Source: Nitrospirillum amazonense (GTDB lineage Bacteria > Pseudomonadota > Alphaproteobacteria > Azospirillales > Azospirillaceae). From it: a DNA stretch of 64,000 nucleotides. The stretch lies in NCBI RefSeq assembly GCF_007828045.1, contig NZ_VITN01000013.1, forward strand, positions 124,001 to 188,000, written 5' to 3'. This document shows, one piece after another, positions 25,390 through 33,561 of this stretch. The notes under the pieces are model-generated. The model was not told the DNA's origin and ran no database searches. It was given only the letters and a program-made list of their open reading frames with translations. Numbering within the stretch: the stretch's first letter is position 1; every line of letters starts with the position of its first letter. The position numbers were made by a program, and so were the translations under genes.

Positions 25390-27627
25390 TCAGATCCGCA
25401 CGTCGACGCGGCCGAGCGACGGGATGATGGTGTCTTCTGACGCGGCCTCCTCGGGGGCGGCCGTGTCGTCCATGGAGAATTGGGCGCCGTTCTGCCCGCC
25501 GCGGCGTTCCTGCTGCTGCTGGGCCTGGCTGTCGTCCTTCAGGTTGAAGGACAGACTGTCGTTGTCGGTCTGCAAGCCGGCATCCTGAAGGGCGGTCTTC
25601 AGGTCGTCGGAGTTGCGCTGCAGCAGGTCCAGCGTCTTGGCGTTGTCCGCCGTCACGCTGGCCCGCACCTTCCCGTCCTTGTGGAAGTCCAGCTTCACGT
25701 CGATGCTGCCCATATCGTCCGGGGTCAGCTGGATGGTGACGCTGTCCATGCCGTTGCTGGCGGCTTTCTGAAAGCCCATCGTCACCTGTTGCAGCACCGG
25801 TGGGTACTGTGCCGGGCGGGCCGTCTGGGCCGTGCCGGCCATCTGGGCGGCGAAGCCGGTGGGGAAGGTGTGCTGGCCATCGACCAGGCCCATGAAGCCG
25901 CTGGCGTTCAGGGCCGCGTCGCTGGCCGAGGCCGAGCCGCTGGCGCCGTCCGTGGCGGCGGGCAGCAGGCCGTTCTCGGTCGTGGTCAGCAGGCCGTTGC
26001 TGGCGGTGTTGGCCCGCCCGGCCTGCTGCTGTTGCAGCAGCGCCTGCAGGGTGGCCTGGGCCGAGGTGGCGGTGTTGGCGGCAGTGTTGCCATTGGCGGC
26101 GGCGTTGGCCAGCGTCGCCATGGGCGCCGTCGCCGCCGGCGTGGCCGCGTCGCCCACCTTGGCCAGGGGGGCCGCGGCGGCGGCATGGGCGTCGGCGTAG
26201 ATCATGCCATCGTCGGCCGGTGCCGCCAGGACGCCGTTGCTGCCACTGTCGTCGGTGGCGCTGCCGGCCGTCTGTTGCCGGGCCTGGTCCGCGGTGGCGG
26301 CCCCGGACTTTTGGTCGGAGAGGGTCGTGGCGGTCACGGTGGCGCCCTGCGGCTTCGCCGTGTCGCCCTTGGCGCCCTTGGGCGCGCCGGTTTTGAGGCC
26401 GGAGCCCGAGGCGGCCACGCCGTCGGCCTTGCCCGTCTTGGTGGCGCCATCCGTCGCCGCGGCGGCGGCCGTGGCGGCCAGCGCGGTGGCATCGGCCACG
26501 GTGCCGGCCTGGGCCTTGGTCGCCTGGGCTTGGACGGTCTGGGCCTGAACAGCCTGCGATTGAACAGCCTGGGCCGCCTGGGTCTGGGCTGCCTGCGATT
26601 GAACTGTTTGGGTCTGGGTCGGGGCGGCGTTGACGAGCGGAGCGGCGGTGGATGCGCGGCTGGTGACCGGCGGGGCGCCGGCGGCCAGTGCCGCGGCCTT
26701 CTGGTCGGCCACGGCCAGGCTGGCTGCTGCTGCGGAGGCGGCGCTGCCCTTGGCGGATGGGACTGGGCTGGCCTGCATGGCCTGGGCCGCCAGCGCCGCG
26801 TCGGCGGCGGTGGGCTCGGTCACCGGCGTCATGCCGGGGAGCGCCATGCTGGCCTGGGATGGGCCCGTTTGGGACGCGCCGATCTGGACCGCATTCGTCT
26901 GGGGCGCACCAATCTGGACCGCATCGGCTTTGGCGGCGTTGGCCTGGACTGCATCCGCCTGGGCGGTAGCGGCCTGGGCGGCCGCTTGACCGGCGGCCGT
27001 CGCGTTCGTGGCCGTGGCGGCATCCGCCTTGATGGCGTCCGATGGCATCTGGCCGGCGGTGGTCTGCGCGACCGGAACGGGAGGGGTGGGCTGCTGCTGC
27101 CCGCCCATGGCGGCGGCCAATGCCGCCAGCGTGGTGTCGGTGGCGGCGCCGTCCTGCGTGGCGGCGGCGGTTTGGCCGTCGGTGGCGCCGTCGGCCGCAT
27201 CGGCCATGGCGGTCTTGGCCGACCAATGGGTCTGTGTCCAGCCGGTGGCGGGCTGCAGTGCCGACGGCGTGTTGGCGGTGATGCCGGTCATGAGGGCGGT
27301 CACGGCCGTGCCCGTGGTGGCGCTGGCCGGAACCAGCCCGCCCTTGGCCTGCACGCCGCCCTTGCCCGTGGCGAAGGGAATGGTGGACGGCGTGAAGGGG
27401 GAGGGGATCGCAGCGCCATTGGCGCCGCCCGCGCCCTGGCCGGCGGTGAGAAAGGCGCCACCCTGGCCCGCCGACTGACCGGCGGCGGTGTTGGCGTCGA
27501 CCATACCGCTCAGCAACTGGGTGAACAGGTCCGCCGCCTCGCCGCCCGCCGCCGTGCCGCCCAGGATGCCGGACGCGGTGGTCCCCTGGGTGGGGAACAG
27601 GCTTTGAACGGACTGGAAACCGGTCAT
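25390..27627 (-). CDS. fliK: Flagellar hook-length control protein FliK
   Basis: 745-residue protein measuring hook length and switching export specificity. The globular C-terminal domain is clear (VTIQLTPDDMGSIDVKLDF, then KDGKVRASVTADNAKTLDLLQ and SFNLKDD). Everything from about residue 80 to 600 is Ala/Gln/Thr/Val-rich low-complexity sequence with degenerate 5-residue units (VQAQ/TVQAQ; ADAVQ/TNAVQIGA), as expected of the elongated ruler. The ATG at 27627 (MTGFQSVQSLF) has a gaggaagcg site and lies downstream of a near-perfect sigma-54 promoter; the frame upstream of it is not used. First gene of fliK-flgD(-sciP). Confidence 0.9.
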   Translation of the reverse strand: MTGFQSVQSLFPTQGTTASGILGGTAAGGEAADLFTQLLSGMVDANTAAGQSAGQGGAFLTAGQGAGGANGAAIPSPFTPSTIPFATGKGGVQAKGGLVPASATTGTAVTALMTGITANTPSALQPATGWTQTHWSAKTAMADAADGATDGQTAAATQDGAATDTTLAALAAAMGGQQQPTPPVPVAQTTAGQMPSDAIKADAATATNATAAGQAAAQAATAQADAVQANAAKADAVQIGAPQTNAVQIGASQTGPSQASMALPGMTPVTEPTAADAALAAQAMQASPVPSAKGSAASAAAASLAVADQKAAALAAGAPPVTSRASTAAPLVNAAPTQTQTVQSQAAQTQAAQAVQSQAVQAQTVQAQATKAQAGTVADATALAATAAAAATDGATKTGKADGVAASGSGLKTGAPKGAKGDTAKPQGATVTATTLSDQKSGAATADQARQQTAGSATDDSGSNGVLAAPADDGMIYADAHAAAAAPLAKVGDAATPAATAPMATLANAAANGNTAANTATSAQATLQALLQQQQAGRANTASNGLLTTTENGLLPAATDGASGSASASDAALNASGFMGLVDGQHTFPTGFAAQMAGTAQTARPAQYPPVLQQVTMGFQKAASNGMDSVTIQLTPDDMGSIDVKLDFHKDGKVRASVTADNAKTLDLLQRNSDDLKTALQDAGLQTDNDSLSFNLKDDSQAQQQQERRGGQNGAQFSMDDTAAPEEAASEDTIIPSLGRVDVRI
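26503..26617 (-). repeat. Degenerate 15-bp repeats encoding Gln-rich ruler segment of FliK
   Basis: About eight imperfect units coding V/A-Q-S/A-Q-type blocks, with a second, similar block of Q-I-G-A/A-D-A-V units near 26842-26990. Part of the FliK ruler region. Confidence 0.7.
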
Positions 27628-27928
27628 GTGTCGCTTCCTCGGGCCTGGGCACGTCCACCGCCGGATGGCGGGGACGGTGGCGGGCAAGACGCCCACCGCC
27701 TGGGAAAGCAATCGACGTGCCAGGCCTTCGAAAGGGCCCAGCCCAGGTTTTTCAACGGTTTTTCAGGATGGAACTGTTGGATGACGGGAAAAACGCCCGC
27801 CGGGGATGGGAGCTTCTTGCCGCAGGGGGAAGAATCTGCCGCCCCTTGGGCGCCCCCATGCGCCAGCGCCCGCCACCGGCGTGGCGGCCAGGGCGGGGCG
27901 GGCGAATGCCGGGAGGTGTCGGGTCAGG
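27628..27928. other. Intergenic region with the fliK sigma-54 promoter
   Basis: 301 bases between the fliK start and the flgN stop. Apart from the sigma-54 promoter at 27707-27723 and GC-rich short inverted repeats, nothing is recognisable. Confidence 0.6.
27707..27723 (-). promoter_or_regulatory. Sigma-54 (-24/-12) promoter of fliK-flgD
   Basis: Read on the minus strand, CTGGCACGTCGATTGCT matches the sigma-54 consensus YTGGCACGRNNNTTGCW at 16 of 17 positions, with GG-N10-GC spacing. The predicted transcription start is about 70 bases before the fliK ATG. Confidence 0.85.
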
Positions 27929-28423
27929 TCAGAGGCACTGGTTCACGGCCAGGGGCGGGATGCCGGCCCGGCGATAGCCCGCCGGACGGGCGGCGCCATG
28001 CTTGGCGACGTAGCCCTGTTCCTGGTTTCGCTGCTTGTTGATGGTGTTGACCATGATGTTGACCACCGACTGCGCCACGGCGGCTGCGGCCCGCAGCGTG
28101 GTGGCGTTCTCCATGGATTCCTTGTGGAACAGTTCGGCCAAGTTCCTCATGCGTGCCTTCAGCTCCGGACTGAGGGCGCGCAAGCCCACCATGTCCAGGC
28201 TGATGATGCGCACCGCGTCCTCATAGCTCTTGGTCAGCAGGTGCTTGCGTTCCACCAGGGCCAGCATGGCCTTGATGTCGCGCTTTTTCAGCAGCGCCGT
28301 CTCTTCCTGGTACAGGGCCATCAGCCGCTCCATGGCGGCGATCAGCGACAGGGCGCGGGCTTCGGCCGGGCTGGCCATGGCCGGGGCGGGCGGGGGCAGG
28401 GAGGGGGTGTCGCTGGGGGTCAT
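27929..28423 (-). CDS. flgN: FlgN-like flagellar chaperone
   Basis: 164 residues, cytoplasmic and helical, of the size and composition of FlgN, the export chaperone of the hook-filament junction proteins FlgK and FlgL. The core is a long helical bundle (LIAAMERLMALYQEETALLKKRDI, EELLVERKHLLTKSYEDAV-like repeats) followed by a basic C-terminal tail. Its start overlaps the flgJ stop by 4 bases, so it ends the flgI-flgJ-flgN operon. The family is inferred from size, helix pattern and operon position. Confidence 0.75.
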   Translation of the reverse strand: MTPSDTPSLPPPAPAMASPAEARALSLIAAMERLMALYQEETALLKKRDIKAMLALVERKHLLTKSYEDAVRIISLDMVGLRALSPELKARMRNLAELFHKESMENATTLRAAAAVAQSVVNIMVNTINKQRNQEQGYVAKHGAARPAGYRRAGIPPLAVNQCL

Positions 28424-28923
28424 GGCGTGTCATCCGAGGCGGCGTCGGAACTGATGGCGGGGCTGGTGGCGGCATCCAGCGGCATGTGCTGGGCCAGTGT
28501 GGCCTGCGCCTGGGCATAGGCGTTCTTGGGCGCCGCGGCCCCCGCGGCGGCGTTCTGGGGGCGATGCAGCGGGTCGGCGCCGGCCGCCTTTTCCTGCATG
28601 CGCATCATTTCCTTCTTGATCTCATCGGCGATGCCCAGGCCACCGCCCTTGGTGATGGCCTTGGCCTGCTCTTCGATCATCATGCCGCGGAACATCTCCT
28701 CCGCATGGCCGCCGCCGAAGTTCTCATCGACCTTCACGCCTTCCCACATGTGTTGCAGCATCTGGCTGATGAAGACGGACTCGAACTCCTTGGCCGCCTT
28801 CTCGATGGCCGCGTCGTCCTTCATGCCGTTTCCGGGCCCGGCCTGCGGCTTGGGCGTCCCCTTTGCGTCCATGAGGGCCTTGGCATCGTAGCCGGGGGGC
28901 GACAGCTTCATGTCGTCGCTCAT
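28420..28923 (-). CDS. flgJ: Rod-binding protein FlgJ, N-terminal type (CheL-like)
   Basis: 167 residues from the ATG at 28923, which overlaps the flgI stop as TGATG. It contains the rod-binding domain (AAKEFESVFISQMLQHMW, GGGHAEEMFRGMMIEEQAK, GGLGIADEIKKEM) but lacks the C-terminal muramidase domain of enterobacterial FlgJ, as is usual in alphaproteobacteria. It is thought to act as the rod cap during assembly. Ends with a low-complexity Ala-rich tail. Confidence 0.92.
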   Translation of the reverse strand: MSDDMKLSPPGYDAKALMDAKGTPKPQAGPGNGMKDDAAIEKAAKEFESVFISQMLQHMWEGVKVDENFGGGHAEEMFRGMMIEEQAKAITKGGGLGIADEIKKEMMRMQEKAAGADPLHRPQNAAAGAAAPKNAYAQAQATLAQHMPLDAATSPAISSDAASDDTP

Positions 28924-30104
28924 CACATCACCTTCAGTTCGGCCTGCAGGGCGCCGGCGGCCTTGATCGACTGCAGGATGGAGATCATGTCGCGGGGGCT
29001 GACGCCCAGGGCGTTCAGGCTCTGCACCAGGTCCTGCAAGGACACGCCGGAGGGCAGGATCGCCAGCTTCTTCCCCTGTCCGTCGTCCACCTGGATGTTG
29101 GTGCGGGGCACGGTGGTGGTGGTGCCGCCGCTCAAGGGGCCGGGCTGGGAGACCTGCGGCGTCTCCGTGATCTTGATGGTCAGGTTGCCCTGGGCGATGG
29201 CGACCGTGTTGATGCGCACGTTCTCACCCATCACGATCACGCCCGAGGCCTCGTCGATGACCACGGTGGCCGGGTTGTCGGGGGCCACCTTCAGCTGCTC
29301 GATGTCGCGCATGAAGCCCACCAGGTCGGCCTTGCGGCCGGCCGGCACGTTCACCGTCACGTTGGACGGGTCCATGGCCATGGCCGTGCCCATGCCGATG
29401 GCGGCGTTGATGGCGTCGGCGATGCGCTTGGCGGTGGTGAAGTCGGGATTGTGCAGGGCCAGGTGCAGCGCCTGCATGTCGGACATCCGGAAGTCCACGG
29501 TACGTTCCACCAGGGCGCCGGCGGCGATGCGGCCGGCGGTGGGGACGCCGCGCGTGACGCTGGCGGCGGCACCCTGCGCGGTGAAGCCGGAAATGGCCAC
29601 GGGGCCCTGGGCCACGGCATAGACGTCGCCGTCGGGCGCCAGCAGGGGCGTGCCCACCAGGATGCCGCCCTGCAGGCTCTTGGCGTCACCCAGCGTGCCC
29701 ACCTGTACGTCGATGCGCGTGCCCTGCGCCGCGAAGGGGGGCAGGGTGGCGGTGACCATGACGGCCGCCACGTTCTTGGTGGTCAGCGTGGTGCCGCGGA
29801 TGTTCACGCCCAGGCGCTCCAGCATGCCGTACAGGCTCTGCTGCGTGAAGGGCGCGTTGTTGATGGTGTCGCCGGTGCCGTTCAGGCCGACGACCAGGCC
29901 GTAGCCCACCAGGACGTTGTCGCGCACGCCCTCCACATCCACGATGTCCTTCAGGCGCGACTGCGCGCCGGCCGGTTGGGCGGCACCCAGGGCCAGGACA
30001 GCGGCCAGCACGACGGCGGCGCGCTTCAGGGCGCGGCCCAGGGCGGTGCCCGAGGCTGTGGCGGAACGGATGCGGGCGTTCGTGAACGGGTCGTGCGTGA
30101 ACAC
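28923..30104 (-). CDS. flgI: Flagellar P-ring protein FlgI
   Basis: Periplasmic P-ring subunit of the basal body. Signal peptide (VVLAAVLALGAAQPAGA) then the typical mature start SRLKDIVDVEGVRDNVLVGY, GLNGTGDT and the family's long beta-rich body. I chose the GTG at 30104 (393 residues), preceded by AGGGAG, because the ATG at 30152 lies inside a sigma-54 promoter and would be upstream of its transcript. It leads flgI-flgJ-flgN and is divergent from fliX, an arrangement known in Caulobacter. Confidence 0.93.
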   Translation of the reverse strand: MFTHDPFTNARIRSATASGTALGRALKRAAVVLAAVLALGAAQPAGAQSRLKDIVDVEGVRDNVLVGYGLVVGLNGTGDTINNAPFTQQSLYGMLERLGVNIRGTTLTTKNVAAVMVTATLPPFAAQGTRIDVQVGTLGDAKSLQGGILVGTPLLAPDGDVYAVAQGPVAISGFTAQGAAASVTRGVPTAGRIAAGALVERTVDFRMSDMQALHLALHNPDFTTAKRIADAINAAIGMGTAMAMDPSNVTVNVPAGRKADLVGFMRDIEQLKVAPDNPATVVIDEASGVIVMGENVRINTVAIAQGNLTIKITETPQVSQPGPLSGGTTTTVPRTNIQVDDGQGKKLAILPSGVSLQDLVQSLNALGVSPRDMISILQSIKAAGALQAELKVM

Positions 30105-30140
30105 GGGGGGGATACTCCCTGAAACAGATGCCGCTCCCCT

Positions 30141-30157
30141 AGCGAACTTCATGCCAA
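30141..30157 (-). promoter_or_regulatory. Sigma-54 (-24/-12) promoter of flgI-flgJ-flgN
   Basis: Minus-strand TTGGCATGAAGTTCGCT matches YTGGCACGRNNNTTGCW at 15 of 17 positions with exact GG-N10-GC spacing. It overlaps the first ATG of the flgI frame, pointing to the GTG at 30104 as the true start. Confidence 0.7.
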
Positions 30158-30424
30158 CCGCAGCATGCGCCCAAAGCTGGCGGTTTCCCAGGGGCAGCCG
30201 CTGGAACCAGGGCCGTCAGCCCGCCGTTATGACCAGAGGCGGCCGAATATCCCCGGCAAAAATTGCCCTATGCGCGTCTTCCCTGCGGGTGGTAACAATA
30301 AGACAGGCCGCAGGCCCGCCAAACCGGCGGAATCGCCCCCTTTTTCCGGTTTCGTCGGGGGAGGAATGGGTGAAGAGGTCCGGATGTACCGGGCGGCTGG
30401 CCCAGATTGCGGTGGCGGCACGAC

Positions 30425-30847
30425 ATGAAGATTCAAGGTCCCGGTTCCTCCCTTCCCTCCAGCCAGACGCGCAAAACGCAACGGGCCGGTGGCGATAGCT
30501 TCCGCACCCAGGTGTCGGAAGGCGACGGTGATGAGGGCGTGAAGTCTGTGACCGGCGCGCAGACCGCGATGGCCATCACGCCGCTGCTGGCCTTGCAGGA
30601 GGTCGACGACGCGCTGAACTCCAAGCGCAAGGCCCGCCAGCGCGCGGAAAACCTGTTGGACAAGCTGGACGAGCTGCGGCTGGGCCTGCTGGCCGGCACC
30701 TTCCCGCGCGAACGTCTGCAGGACCTGGTGCGCATGGTGCAGAGCCGGCGCGAGACGGTGGCCGACCCCCGCCTGCAGGAAGTGCTGGATGAGATCGACC
30801 TGCGCGCGCAGGTGGAATTGGCCAAGTTCGAATCGGCTTCGCGCTAG
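30425..30847 (+). CDS. fliX: Flagellar assembly regulator FliX
   Basis: 140-residue class II flagellar regulator confined to alphaproteobacteria. In Caulobacter it links assembly of early flagellar structures to the sigma-54 activator FlbD. It starts MKIQGPGSSL at 30425 and has the conserved ITPLLALQEVDD, the helical RKARQRAENLLDKLDELRLGLL, and DPRLQEVLDEIDLRAQVELAK. Divergent from flgI; consistent with the sigma-54 promoters of the neighbouring operons. Confidence 0.93.
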   Translation: MKIQGPGSSLPSSQTRKTQRAGGDSFRTQVSEGDGDEGVKSVTGAQTAMAITPLLALQEVDDALNSKRKARQRAENLLDKLDELRLGLLAGTFPRERLQDLVRMVQSRRETVADPRLQEVLDEIDLRAQVELAKFESASR

Positions 30848-31091
30848 GGCGCGGGGAAGGGGGCGGCTCACGCGGGCGCCCGCGGACGGAGAGCCCGTCC
30901 TATTCTTATACGCTTATACCTGTAATCCGAATGGCCGGCCGCCTTCTCGCTTTGGGCGGGAGTGGGCAAAATCGCCATCCATTTCAGTGACTTAAACATC
31001 GCATGCCGGCGCTGCGCGCAGTATTGCGGGTTGCGTTGCGTCTCCCTATACTCCGCGCCGTCTCGATCACACTGGATTCGGACCAAAACAT

Positions 31092-31511
31092 ATGTCGTCT
31101 CCGATACTTCCCCCGGATTACCGCCCGTCCGAGGATGAGCCGTACATGAGCCCCGTGATGACGGAGTACTTCCGTCAGAAGCTGCTGCAATGGCGCGCGG
31201 AGCTTTTGAAAGAGTCCACCGAAACCCTGGTCAATCTGCAGGATGGCGGCATTCAGGAACCGGATATCGCCGACCGCGCCTCGGCGGAAACCGACCGTTC
31301 CCTGGAACTGCGGACCCGGGACCGGGAGCGCAAGCTGATCAGCAAGATCGATGAGGCCATCGAACGAATCGAGCTGGGCGAATACGGCTATTGCGAGGAG
31401 ACGGGGGAGCCCATCGGCGTCCGCCGCCTGGAGGCCCGCCCCATCGCCACCCTGTCGGTGGAGGCCCAGGAGCGGCATGAGCGGATGGAGCGCACGCAGC
31501 GCGACGATTGA
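31092..31511 (+). CDS. dksA: RNA polymerase-binding protein DksA, non-zinc type
   Basis: 139 residues. DksA binds the secondary channel of RNA polymerase and, with ppGpp, resets promoter choice. The coiled coil carries the tip motif D58-x2-D61-x-A63. The zinc-finger region is present in outline (ELGEYGYCEETGEPIGVRRLEARPIAT) but only Cys101 remains; the other three Cys are Thr, Ser and Ala. This is common in alphaproteobacterial DksA, which folds without zinc. Followed by a strong terminator. Confidence 0.93.
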   Translation: MSSPILPPDYRPSEDEPYMSPVMTEYFRQKLLQWRAELLKESTETLVNLQDGGIQEPDIADRASAETDRSLELRTRDRERKLISKIDEAIERIELGEYGYCEETGEPIGVRRLEARPIATLSVEAQERHERMERTQRDD

Positions 31512-31572
31512 TTCGCCACCGATCTGGCAGTGGCTGACCAGCAGTGGCCGGATACCAGTACCTGGATAAAAG

Positions 31573-31603
31573 AAGGGCCGGTGCACGCGACACCGGCCCT
31601 TTT
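31573..31603 (+). terminator. Rho-independent terminator after dksA
   Basis: Stem aagggccggtg (31573-31583) with caccggccctt (31591-31601) and a short T-run, 62 bases after the dksA stop. Confidence 0.8.
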
Positions 31604-31735
31604 CAGTTTGTTCGAGGTCAACAAAGGTCCACAGAGGCCCCGTGGACGCGGGGGACTAACAGGCGAAAATGGAACTCGGGTGATCCGCTGCGGCCGCGCC
31701 GGCTGGAAGGTTGCGGACCGGAAGGCTGATGGGAA

Positions 31736-31761
31736 GCCCGGCGGCGGGGGCACCGCCGGGC
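31736..31761 (-). terminator. Hairpin after flgH
   Basis: A perfect 9-bp stem gcccggcgg/ccgccgggc (31736-31744, 31753-31761), 19 bases past the flgH stop on the minus strand; only TT follows. Confidence 0.5.
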
Positions 31762-31779
31762 CGTTGGATCAGGCGGTCA

Positions 31780-32535
31780 TCAGAAGGGCAGGAGGACATC
31801 CAGCAGCTGCTGGCCGTAGCGTTCCTGCTGCACGTCGGTGATCTGGCCGCGGCCGCCGTAGGAAATGCGGGCTTCGGCGATCTTCTCGTACGAGATGGCG
31901 TTGGTGTTGTCGATGTCCTCGGGCCGGATGATGCCCTGGATGGTCAGCTCGCGCAGTTCGTAGTTCACGCGCACTTCCTGCTTGCCCTGGATGACGAGGT
32001 TGCCGTTGGGCAGTACCTGGGTGATCAGGGCGGCGATCTTCAGGTCGATTTGTTCGGAACGGGCGACGGTGCCCTTCCCGTCCGACGCCTTGGCGCTGGT
32101 GGTGGACACCAGGCTGGATGCCGAGGTGGCGGAGTTCAGCACCTTGGGGATCTGGGCCTCCAGGCCGAAGAAGTTGGGGATGCCCATGCTGTCGGAATTG
32201 GCGCGCGACCGCTTGGTCTCATCCGACACGTTGGCGCTGTCGTTGATGGAAATGGCGATGGTCAGGATGTCGCCGGTCTGGCTGGCGCGTTGGTCCTTGA
32301 AGAAGGCGCGGGCGCCCGGGCGCCACAGCGAGTTGGCCTGACGCTCCAGCACCGGCGGCGTGGGCATGGGCATGCGCACCGGCTGGTAGCCCTTCTGCGT
32401 CGTGGGGTCGGACAGGGTGCTCATGTCCGGCGCCTTACCGATGTTGTTGATGCGGTCGACGGCGCCGCAGCCGCTGAGCGCCACGGTGGCGGCGGTGGCG
32501 ATGAGGAGAGCGCGGATGGTGGAAGGCACAGGCAT
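31780..32535 (-). CDS. flgH: Flagellar L-ring protein FlgH
   Basis: Outer-membrane L-ring lipoprotein of the basal body. 251 residues from the ATG at 32535, preceded by GAGGAGAG. Signal peptide with lipobox ending LSGC (Cys23), then the conserved SLWRPGARAFFKDQRA, GDILTIAI, and the terminal FlgH signature ISYGGRGQITDVQQERYGQQ. Last gene of flgF-flgG-flgA-flgH, 11 bases after flgA. Confidence 0.95.
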   Translation of the reverse strand: MPVPSTIRALLIATAATVALSGCGAVDRINNIGKAPDMSTLSDPTTQKGYQPVRMPMPTPPVLERQANSLWRPGARAFFKDQRASQTGDILTIAISINDSANVSDETKRSRANSDSMGIPNFFGLEAQIPKVLNSATSASSLVSTTSAKASDGKGTVARSEQIDLKIAALITQVLPNGNLVIQGKQEVRVNYELRELTIQGIIRPEDIDNTNAISYEKIAEARISYGGRGQITDVQQERYGQQLLDVLLPF

Positions 32536-32546
32536 GATGTCTCTCC

Positions 32547-33536
32547 TCAATTCAGGGCGGTGCGGGTGGCGCGGGCGGTGGTGGTGTTGAACTGCCCTAG
32601 GGGGGCCTGGGCCGTTGGTTGCACCATGACCAGGTCGGGGCCGGCCACGCGGGCGTCGATGGTCCGGTTGCTGGCGGTGTTGGTGACGCGGATGATCTCG
32701 TTGACGCCGCCTTCGGTCTGGGCGCGGCCCTGAACCGTCAGGATCATGTTGCCGGACTGCAGCATCATGGTGACCAGGGCGCCGCGAGTGACCACCACCG
32801 GCGCCCGCACCTCGTCGGCGCGCACCGGCTGGTAGGGGCTGGCGCCGTGGCGCACGGTCAGGCCGATCAGGTCGCGGGCCTCGGTCACCACGTCGCCGCT
32901 GATGCGGGTGCGCGGCACCTTGGTCCATTCCACGTCGCTGGCGGCGATGGTCTCGCCCGGGGCCACGCGGCGGTTCAGCACCGGCAGGGTGACCATGACG
33001 GCCACGCGGGCGCCAAAGCTCTGGCGGATGACGGGTTCGCCCTTGGCGGGGATCACCAGGTCGCCGGTGGCGCGGCCGCGGGCGGCGTCGTAGTTCACGT
33101 TGGCGAAGCCGATGCTGCTGTCGCTGTTGGCCGGCAGGCGCAGGACGGTGCCGGGGTTGTCCAGCTGCACTTCCATGCCCGCCGGCGCGCCGGCGTCGGC
33201 CAGGGCCTTGGTGAAGGCGGCCTGGATCTGGTCGGCGGTCACGTCCACCGATGGACGGCTGACGATCACGCGCTCGTTGCCGGTCGACTTCCAATCCACG
33301 CCGTTGGCGGCGGCGATGCGGTCCAGCACCGTGGCGTCGTAGGTGATGCGGTGGCCCGGCGCCGGGGCTTGGCCGATGACGATGGTGGCCTGGTTGGGGC
33401 CCAGCGCGTCGAACAGGTCGCCCAGGTGGATGGTGTCGGCATTGACGTCCACATCGCCATGCAGGTCGGCGGCCATGGCGGCGCCGGCGCTGAAGAGGAT
33501 GCTGGTGCCCAGCAGGATGGTGGCCAAGGCTTTCAT
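32547..33536 (-). CDS. flgA: Flagellar P-ring assembly chaperone FlgA
   Basis: Periplasmic chaperone for FlgI polymerisation. 329 residues with a signal peptide (about 1-22). The C-terminal half has the FlgA/SAF domain (RRVAPGETIAASDVEWTKVP, LIGLTVRHGASPYQPVRADE, MILTVQGRAQTEGGVNEIIR). The N-terminal half (about 23-180) is an extended module typical of alphaproteobacterial FlgA. Middle gene of the flgFGAH operon. Confidence 0.94.
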   Translation of the reverse strand: MKALATILLGTSILFSAGAAMAADLHGDVDVNADTIHLGDLFDALGPNQATIVIGQAPAPGHRITYDATVLDRIAAANGVDWKSTGNERVIVSRPSVDVTADQIQAAFTKALADAGAPAGMEVQLDNPGTVLRLPANSDSSIGFANVNYDAARGRATGDLVIPAKGEPVIRQSFGARVAVMVTLPVLNRRVAPGETIAASDVEWTKVPRTRISGDVVTEARDLIGLTVRHGASPYQPVRADEVRAPVVVTRGALVTMMLQSGNMILTVQGRAQTEGGVNEIIRVTNTASNRTIDARVAGPDLVMVQPTAQAPLGQFNTTTARATRTALN

Positions 33537-33561
33537 GACTGTTCTCCGCTATCCGCCGTCA

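Noticed and set aside
25370-27658. A second long minus-strand frame overlapping fliK
   Set aside because: It is Arg/Gly/His-rich and lacks the FliK domain; the frame in 25390-27627 has it.
25480-28041. An 853-codon open frame on the plus strand opposite fliK
   Set aside because: The opposite strand encodes FliK with a recognisable C-terminal domain and sigma-54 promoter; the plus frame is Gly/Leu/Arg-rich with no motif.
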